64,000 bases of DNA from JAEXNA01 sp037189585. GTDB taxonomy: Bacteria > Vulcanimicrobiota > Xenobia > Xenobiales > JADMJV01. The notes below the pieces were generated by a model. That model made no database searches, had not been told where the DNA came from, and saw only the letters and a list, made by a program, of their open reading frames with translations. The first letter of the stretch is position 1, and every line of letters begins with the position of its first letter. The stretch spans positions 68,284-132,283 of the forward strand of contig JBBCJA010000046.1 of the NCBI GenBank assembly GCA_037189585.1, read 5' to 3'. Shown here one piece after another: positions 58,432 through 64,000 of the stretch. Both the position numbers and the translations under genes were made by a program.

Positions 58432-59320
58432 GATGATTGCGATTCTCTTTGTCCTTTTCGTCGTGAGCATGATTGTGCTCTACTACGTCCCGGTAGGGCT
58501 ATGGTTGGAAGCGATCTCGGCTGGTGTGTCCATAAACCCGTTGTCGCTCGTCGTCATGCGGCTCAGGCGCGTGGACCCGGCGGAGATTGTCCGCCCTCTC
58601 ATTATGGGACGCCAGGCGGGCCTGGCTGACTTGACGGCGGAGAAATTGGAAGGTCACTATCTGGCCGGAGGTCGTGTCTATCCTTTGGTTCGAGCGCTCA
58701 TCGAATCCAACAAGGCCAACATCCCCCTTGATTTTACCCGAGCTTCAGCTATCGACCTGGCTGGCCGAGATGTCCTCGAGGCCGTCAGTATGGTGGTCAA
58801 TCCGAAGGTCATCCAGACCGAGCCTATAGCCGCGATGGCCAAGGACGGAATTCAGGTGCGCGCGATCTGTCGTGTGACGGTCAAGGCTCACATCGAGCGA
58901 CTGGTCGGTGGAGCTGGACAGGAGACGATTCTGGCTCGTATCGGGGAGGGTGTGGTGACCACCATCGGCTCCTCGGATTCGCACAAGAAAGTGCTGGAGA
59001 ATCCGAATCTGATCTCCCAGCGCGTGATCTCCAAAGGTTTGGACTCAGGTACGGCCTATGAGATCCTCTCCATCGACATCATGGACGTGGATGTCGGCCG
59101 AAATATCGGCGCTCATCTGCAGATCGACCAGGCCGAGGCTGATAAGCAGATCGCGCAAGCCAGAGCCGAGCAGCGCCGGGCCGAAGCCGCGGCTATGGAA
59201 GAGGAGATGAAGGCTAACACCGAGGAACAACGGGCTCGCCTGGTGGAAGCCGAAGCTCGCGTTCCGTTAGGTTTGGCCGCTGCCTTGCGCTCGGGTCGAT
59301 TGAGCCAAACGGCGAGCTAA
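58412..59320 (+). CDS. Flotillin-like protein FloA (second copy)
   Basis: This 302-residue paralogue shares DLAGRDVLEAVSMVVNPKVI and QETILARIGEGVVTTIGSSD with the first copy, but lacks about 25 residues at the C-terminus. ATG 58412 has a GGAG six bases upstream and overlaps the end of the first copy. Having both in one operon suggests mixed oligomers or division of labour. The gene order NfeD-FloA-FloA is conserved in concept but doubled. Confidence 0.92.
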   Translation: MVLPVDEMIAILFVLFVVSMIVLYYVPVGLWLEAISAGVSINPLSLVVMRLRRVDPAEIVRPLIMGRQAGLADLTAEKLEGHYLAGGRVYPLVRALIESNKANIPLDFTRASAIDLAGRDVLEAVSMVVNPKVIQTEPIAAMAKDGIQVRAICRVTVKAHIERLVGGAGQETILARIGEGVVTTIGSSDSHKKVLENPNLISQRVISKGLDSGTAYEILSIDIMDVDVGRNIGAHLQIDQAEADKQIAQARAEQRRAEAAAMEEEMKANTEEQRARLVEAEARVPLGLAAALRSGRLSQTAS

Positions 59321-59329
59321 GGTGTCATT

Positions 59330-59710
59330 ATGGATTTCTTAGCCACGGTCAAACAGAAACTGCAGGAACTCGAAGAACATGCCCGCTTGATGGAGGCCCA
59401 GGCTCAAGGTGGGGTGCGTCCGTTGAGTGGCCTCAAGAAAGCTGAGCAGAGGACCCAGGGCGGGCATCAAAAGTCAGGAAAGGGCAAGAATCGTGGAAGG
59501 CAACAGCAGTCGGTTCCTCACCTCGCCTCCGGCGAGGATTTCCAAACACCGATTTGCCCCACCGAAGGGATGTCCCGGTCCTCTGGCCGCTCCCTCCCAC
59601 CGGCGGGACATTCGCGCCTGGTCGACGATCTGCACGGGCGGCTGGACGAAGCGTTCTTGTTGTCGGAGATTCTAGGGCCGCCTCGCTGTTTACGCGGTTG
59701 GGATGAATAG
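59330..59710 (+). CDS. Small basic protein after the flotillin genes
   Basis: This 126-residue protein starts MDFLATVKQKLQELEEHARL, has a Lys/Arg/Gln-rich disordered middle and ends DDLHGRLDEAFLLSEILGPP. The helical end resembles short proteins seen next to flotillin genes in other bacteria. It begins 10 bp after the second floA. Probably part of the same operon; function unknown. Confidence 0.7.
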   Translation: MDFLATVKQKLQELEEHARLMEAQAQGGVRPLSGLKKAEQRTQGGHQKSGKGKNRGRQQQSVPHLASGEDFQTPICPTEGMSRSSGRSLPPAGHSRLVDDLHGRLDEAFLLSEILGPPRCLRGWDE

Positions 59711-59803
59711 GGCGATCTAACGTACGTTAGTCCAAAATCAGACCGAGCTTCCAATAATCCGGGCTGGCGAGACTTCCGCCGGCCCGGATTGTCTTATTCT
59801 TTA

Positions 59804-61630
59804 ATGTCACTTCGACGAAAAATGATCCTTTCCATCGGAGGGCTCGTGGTGCTCTTGTTGGTGGTTTTGGAGCTTATGGGGTATTACGGCGCTCGTATGT
59901 TCGCCCTGGGAGAGCTCGAGCAGGAAGGTGGTCTTTTGGCCCGCTACCAGGCCGAGCGAGTACGAACCAGTCTGGGCTACGCTGAGACTGCCTCGGAGTT
60001 TTTGTTGCGCACCCTGACCATATACGACCACGAAAGTGACAATCTGGATCTGACCAAGCTGCTTTCGGACCTGCTCAACGGTAATTCTCAGATTTCGGCT
60101 GTGGAGCTTCACGGTCTGCCGGGAGGTAGGGTGGCGATGCGCCGCACCGCCACCGGCCAGATTCAGGAAGCCGGGGTTAGTTTCAGGCTTCCAAATCTGA
60201 CCCGATGGACGGTCCAGGAACAGCAAGAGGGACGTTGGATTTTACCTCAGAGCGATCCCGAGGCAGCCTACCTGCACCACGTGCAGAAACTCAATGGCAT
60301 CACGCTGGTCATTCAGGTTCCGGTTCGTCTCCTAGCTGAACCTATGGAGCAGACCGAGGGGAGTGTGGCCTATGGTTTCCTGACCACGGGAGCGGTGGTG
60401 CTTTTCACCAACTCAACCGTCCCGGCGAGCCGGCTGACCGAGCGGTACGAGTTTATCAGCCAGGTTCTGATGAAACAAAGTAACGAGAGCAAATTTTTTC
60501 AGGTACAGGACCCCATCTATGGCAAGGCGGCCTGGGTCGGCACCGCACCTGTGGGAGACCTGGACCTCACAGTAGGCGTGGTCTATCTCGAGGGAGAGAA
60601 CTTTCGCCCCCTTTACGGTCTGGCCTGGAGTACGCTGTTGCTGGGAACGTTGGGAATCGGCGCGCTACTTTTTGCCATTTCTCTGACCGCGCGCTCGGTG
60701 GCAAGACCACTGGTGGAACTCTCCGACGCGGTCGATTCAGCCGCCACCCGTGGCTTTTCCCAAAGGGTCGAGGTGCCGAAGAAAGCTACCACCGAGGTGG
60801 AGCGCCTGGCTACTTCCTACAATCAGATGCTCGACGACCTGACCCACTTTATCGAGCGCCTGGAGGAGGCGGCCCAAGAGCGCCAGGCGATGGAGAGTGA
60901 ACTGACTATCGCCGCCAACATTCAAAACTCCATGCTGCCGAAGTTTCCCTTTCAAGATCGTCATTGCGAGGCTGTGGGGATGTCTTGCGCGGCCAAGAAG
61001 GTTGGAGGAGATTTCGTCAACATCTTTCCAGTGGGAGCCGACCGAGTGGGATTTTTCATCGGCGACGTCAGCGGCAAGGGGATTCCTGGCGCCATCACCA
61101 TGGCTTTCACCGCCTCTCTACTAGAGCACCTTGGCCGGGTCGGGCTGGCTCCCGAGGAGTGCCTGGGTGCGGTCAACCGTGCGCTCTGCGCCCGGGATGA
61201 GGCGAACAGTTTCGTAACCGTCTTTTTGGGTGTGTTGGGGATGGACGGAACGGTGACTTACGGAAACGCCGGTCACCATCCGCCGATGCTTTTTCTCGGA
61301 GAAGAAAGTCCTCGCATTCCCGGAATTGACTCGGGGCTCGCTCTGGGAATCTATCCCGAAGCCACCTTTGGTACCGGGAGCTTCGAGCTCAAAGGGAAAG
61401 AAAGACTACTTCTGTACACCGATGGTGTGATAGAGGCGATGAACTCCCAGAGGGAGGAGTTCGGCGAAGAGCGGCTAGAGACAGCCGTTCGCGGTTTCGT
61501 AGGGGAGCAAGAGTTGGCCACACAGCTCGGTTTCATCCTCGATGAAGTGGAGAAATTCCGCGATGGCGCCGTGCCAAACGACGACACCACGGTTCTTCTG
61601 GTGCGACCGTACTCTCGACCTGAGAGCTGA
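59804..61630 (+). CDS. Membrane-bound SpoIIE/RsbU-type serine phosphatase with extracellular sensor
   Basis: This 608-residue protein from ATG 59804 has a first membrane helix (residues 7-27), a periplasmic sensor of about 250 residues, and a second helix near 275-300. A HAMP-like part is next (ARPLVELSDAVDSAA), then a PP2C-type SpoIIE domain from about 375. Key elements are ANIQNSMLPKFPF, VGGDFVNIF, GDVSGKGIPGA and the metal Asp in VPNDDTTVLLV. It probably dephosphorylates an anti-sigma-antagonist protein in response to an outside signal. No RsbV or RsbW is nearby. Confidence 0.93.
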   Translation: MSLRRKMILSIGGLVVLLLVVLELMGYYGARMFALGELEQEGGLLARYQAERVRTSLGYAETASEFLLRTLTIYDHESDNLDLTKLLSDLLNGNSQISAVELHGLPGGRVAMRRTATGQIQEAGVSFRLPNLTRWTVQEQQEGRWILPQSDPEAAYLHHVQKLNGITLVIQVPVRLLAEPMEQTEGSVAYGFLTTGAVVLFTNSTVPASRLTERYEFISQVLMKQSNESKFFQVQDPIYGKAAWVGTAPVGDLDLTVGVVYLEGENFRPLYGLAWSTLLLGTLGIGALLFAISLTARSVARPLVELSDAVDSAATRGFSQRVEVPKKATTEVERLATSYNQMLDDLTHFIERLEEAAQERQAMESELTIAANIQNSMLPKFPFQDRHCEAVGMSCAAKKVGGDFVNIFPVGADRVGFFIGDVSGKGIPGAITMAFTASLLEHLGRVGLAPEECLGAVNRALCARDEANSFVTVFLGVLGMDGTVTYGNAGHHPPMLFLGEESPRIPGIDSGLALGIYPEATFGTGSFELKGKERLLLYTDGVIEAMNSQREEFGEERLETAVRGFVGEQELATQLGFILDEVEKFRDGAVPNDDTTVLLVRPYSRPES

Positions 61631-61699
61631 CCGAGTAGGCTGAGGAGACGGGAGTCCTCCGAAGATTTCCGATGTCAGTCCTCACGCCTCGAGTGCGCG

Positions 61700-63700
61700 C
61701 TAACTGACTGGAGTTCCGGGAGACAGCTCGCCGGCGGGCTGTAACAAGGTTACCGGAGAGCCCTGTCCACCCGCGGCCACCAGCATGCCCTCGCTGACGA
61801 TGCCAAAGATCTTGCGGGGCTCTAAGTTGTCGATGATGAAAATGGTGCGGCCGGCCATATCATCGGGGGCGTAGTCCTTTCGGATGCCGGAGACGATGGT
61901 GCGGTCTTGGCGTTTGCCGTCGTCGACGGTCAGACGTAAAAGTTTGTCTGACTTCTCCACTGCTTCGGCTTTGAGGACCTTAACGGCGACGATTTTGACT
62001 TTAGCCCAGTCCTCGTAACCGATGTAGGCCGGCTTGGCTTCCTCGGTGACGGCTTCGGCGGAGGGGCTTTCAGATGGTGTGCTCACGGATTCTCCTTTGC
62101 GATTGGCAAGTTCTTGGTCTAAGTTGTCGAGGTCGAGTTTAGGGAAGATGATTGTTCCTTTGCCCAACTTCCAGGCCTTGACCGGTGGTCGGCGGAAGGC
62201 GTCCCAGGTGAGATCTCCCCAGGGCTTGGCTTCAGGGTAGGCGATCTCGGAGTGCATGGTCTCGGTCACGCTGGGCATGACCGGCGACAAGAGTCCGAGA
62301 ACCTGGCGCAACACCACGAAGGAGACGGAGAAGAACGAGTCGAGCCGCTCGGAGTCGCCCTCGTTCTTACCTTTGTTCAAGCTCCAGGGTTTCTCGTCGT
62401 CGATAAGTTTGTTCAGGGCCTTGACCAGATCCCAGGTCAACTCTATGGAGTCTTTAAAGCGAAGTTCGCTGTAGGCCACCAGAGCCTTGTCGAAGTTCTC
62501 CACGGCTAGAGCATTGAGTGCTTGATGTTCGGCGAAGTCGCCGATGGTAGGGCTGACTTCCCCTTGGCGAAACCGTTCACCCATGGTCGTCAAGCGGTAG
62601 ACCAGGTTACCGAAGTCGTTGGCCAGGTCGAAGTTGTAGCGGTCGGCCAGCGCCTTGACCGAGAAGTTTCCGTCCGAGCCGACCGGTGCCTCGCGTAGCA
62701 CGAAGTAGCGCACGCCCGCGGCGCCCACCAAAGCGACCGCGTCGCGAGGGTGGAAGACGTTGCCCAGGCTTTTACTCATTTTGGCTCCGTCGAAGTTCCA
62801 GTAGCCGTGAACCAGGCAGCGATGGGGAAGGGGAAGACCGGCGGCCTGCAGCATGGCCGGCCAGATGACGGTGTGGAACCAGGGGATGTCCTTGGCCATC
62901 ACGTGCAACTGGGCTGGCCAGTAGTTGTCAGAGCCCTGCACGGCCAGTGGATCCCGTCCATTTTTGGCCGCCTCGCAGGCTTTCACCGCGTCGAATCCGC
63001 TCCCCGTCATGTAGGTCAAAAGCGCGTCGGCCCAGACGTAGAAGACGTGGTCGGTGTCCCAGGGGATAGGAACGCCCCAGTCGGTCGAGGTGCGACTGAT
63101 ACACAGGTCGCGGAGCTCTCCCTTCATGCGGTTGAGCATCTCGTTGCGGCGGAAATCGGGAACTATGGCGGTGGGATGCTTCTCGTGAAACTCTAAGAGA
63201 AAGTCCTTGTACTTCGAGAGACGGAAGAAGTAGGCGTCCTCGGTCAGGAATTTGAGTTTGGGATCGCTCTCGGGGTTCTCCGGCAATTCGTCTTCCGGCA
63301 CAAAGCGATTGTCGGTGGTGTGATACCAGCCGGAATACTTATCTTTGTAGATGTCTCCGTTTTCGTGGATACGGGTCATGACCGCCTGAACGGTGCGATG
63401 GTGCTCGGGCGAGGAGGTGCGGTGAAACTCGTAGGGTCCGATCTCGAGTAGTTCCCAGGCCTTTTGAAAGTCCGGAATAAAGCGATCGCAGTATTCCCGG
63501 GGAGCGATCCCGGCCGCGGCGGCAAGGTCCGCGATCCCCTGACTGTGCTCGTCGGCGCCGGTGACAAGTTTCGCGTCAACGCCGTTACGACGGTGAAAAC
63601 GGGCCAACACATCGCACAAGATGGTGGTGTAGCCGGTCCCCATGTGGGGCGCGGCGTTCACGTAGTAGATCGGCGTGGTGACGTAAAACTTCGACTTCAT
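61700..63700 (-). CDS. metG: Methionyl-tRNA synthetase
   Basis: This 666-residue class I synthetase has HMGTGYTT (HIGH motif) near residue 19 and KMSKSLGN for adenylate binding. The metal knuckle cysteines are absent from the YSGWYHTTDNRF region, so it is the zinc-less type. The C-terminal tRNA-binding OB domain (KIVAVKVLKAEAVEKSDKLL, IIDNLEPRKIFGIVSEGML) is fused. Essential housekeeping enzyme. Confidence 0.97.
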   Translation of the reverse strand: MKSKFYVTTPIYYVNAAPHMGTGYTTILCDVLARFHRRNGVDAKLVTGADEHSQGIADLAAAAGIAPREYCDRFIPDFQKAWELLEIGPYEFHRTSSPEHHRTVQAVMTRIHENGDIYKDKYSGWYHTTDNRFVPEDELPENPESDPKLKFLTEDAYFFRLSKYKDFLLEFHEKHPTAIVPDFRRNEMLNRMKGELRDLCISRTSTDWGVPIPWDTDHVFYVWADALLTYMTGSGFDAVKACEAAKNGRDPLAVQGSDNYWPAQLHVMAKDIPWFHTVIWPAMLQAAGLPLPHRCLVHGYWNFDGAKMSKSLGNVFHPRDAVALVGAAGVRYFVLREAPVGSDGNFSVKALADRYNFDLANDFGNLVYRLTTMGERFRQGEVSPTIGDFAEHQALNALAVENFDKALVAYSELRFKDSIELTWDLVKALNKLIDDEKPWSLNKGKNEGDSERLDSFFSVSFVVLRQVLGLLSPVMPSVTETMHSEIAYPEAKPWGDLTWDAFRRPPVKAWKLGKGTIIFPKLDLDNLDQELANRKGESVSTPSESPSAEAVTEEAKPAYIGYEDWAKVKIVAVKVLKAEAVEKSDKLLRLTVDDGKRQDRTIVSGIRKDYAPDDMAGRTIFIIDNLEPRKIFGIVSEGMLVAAGGQGSPVTLLQPAGELSPGTPVS

Positions 63701-63869
63701 AGGCTCGGCCGTTCGCTTGCCCTAGAAAATGATCCTTGAGGTTGCCCCCTTGGTCGTTCATATTCTTTTCACCTTTTCGTAACGATTCGGCAGCGACTTC
63801 GTCACATTTCGGTCTGAAATCGTCCCCTATCCTTGACCTTGAAGTTCGAGATATAGTGGAGGAGATGGG

Positions 63870-64000
63870 ATGGTCAGAAAAGATAGAGGCGGAGCCAAGG
63901 TGAGCTATCCGGGGCTGCTCAACGACGTGCTCTTTAAGATCGTCTTCGGCGGCTCTCAAAGCGAAGCGGTTCTGCGCCATCTTTTGAACGCGCTGTTGAA
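63870..64000 (+). CDS. Partial Rpn-type PD-(D/E)XK nuclease/transposase-like protein
   Basis: ATG 63870, preceded by GGAGGAG, opens a frame reading MVRKDRGGAKVSYPGLLNDV, then LFKIVFGGSQSEAVLRHLLN, and runs off the window. DxLFKxxFG followed by a helix is the usual start of Rpn (YhgA-like) recombination-promoting nucleases. Only 43 residues are visible, so length and activity cannot be judged. Such genes are often mobile or multicopy. Confidence 0.7.
   Translation, partial: MVRKDRGGAKVSYPGLLNDVLFKIVFGGSQSEAVLRHLLNALL

Overview
The window reads as chromosomal DNA of a free-living, probably aerobic bacterium with moderately high GC and tightly packed genes. Many neighbours overlap by 4 nt (ATGA, GTGA or TTGA). 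No rRNA, tRNA, CRISPR array or intact insertion sequence was seen. The gene mix (secreted copper amine oxidase, lipoprotein sulfatase, multi-domain LigD/Ku, ImuB and DnaE2, paired flotillins, an orphan FlhA/SctV-type domain) does not point to a familiar model phylum. An uncultivated or deep-branching lineage is likely, but I cannot name it from the sequence.

Layout. 0-1.2 kb: LytTR response regulator and a membrane protein running off the window. 1.3-5.5 kb: Tat-exported sulfatase lipoprotein with its radical-SAM maturase, facing a YkgJ-type cysteine-cluster protein. 5.6-10.5 kb: four-gene amine/lysine catabolism operon. 11.5-19.5 kb: long minus-strand run with Ku, a MerR-like/TPR protein, a Uma2 nuclease and LigD (double-strand break repair), preceded by a CysD-CysN-CysC-like fusion whose CysD part and GTPase switch regions look degenerate. 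19.7-21.2 kb: ImuB, whose dnaE2 partner lies 30 kb away at 51.8 kb. The two share the palindrome TTAGACA-N2-TGTCTAA at their starts, a probable LexA box.

21.7-35.8 kb is mostly housekeeping or hypothetical: a lone FlhA/SctV C-terminal domain, an HD hydrolase, a DMT transporter, DhaK-DhaL kinase, M1 aminopeptidase, a YqeY-like protein, a broken VapBC pair, a B12/radical-SAM enzyme and a YdeI-like protein. A two-gene toxin-antitoxin-like module (small helical protein plus nucleotidyltransferase, 4-nt overlap) occurs three times: intact at 31.9 kb, mostly deleted at 35.8 kb and frameshifted at 48.2 kb.

36.5-41.7 kb is the most unusual stretch. A 106-residue peptide gene with two identical 14-residue proline-rich repeats is followed by a 15-bp perfect hairpin, then a JmjC/cupin-8 hydroxylase, an XRE regulator with two operator-like palindromes, an N-acyl-amino-acid-synthase-like GNAT, a haem-oxygenase-fold diiron oxidase and a CDGSH iron-sulfur protein. 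Next come a ribbon-helix-helix protein and a stand-alone GyrB ATPase half. I read the first part as a candidate undescribed peptide-modification (RiPP-like) locus.

41.8-64 kb: a VIT/vWA lipoprotein, several proteins without signal peptides that look like secreted effectors (DUF2272-like, HExxH protease), dnaE2, an NfeD-FloA-FloA operon, a SpoIIE/RsbU phosphatase, methionyl-tRNA synthetase and the start of an Rpn-type nuclease gene.
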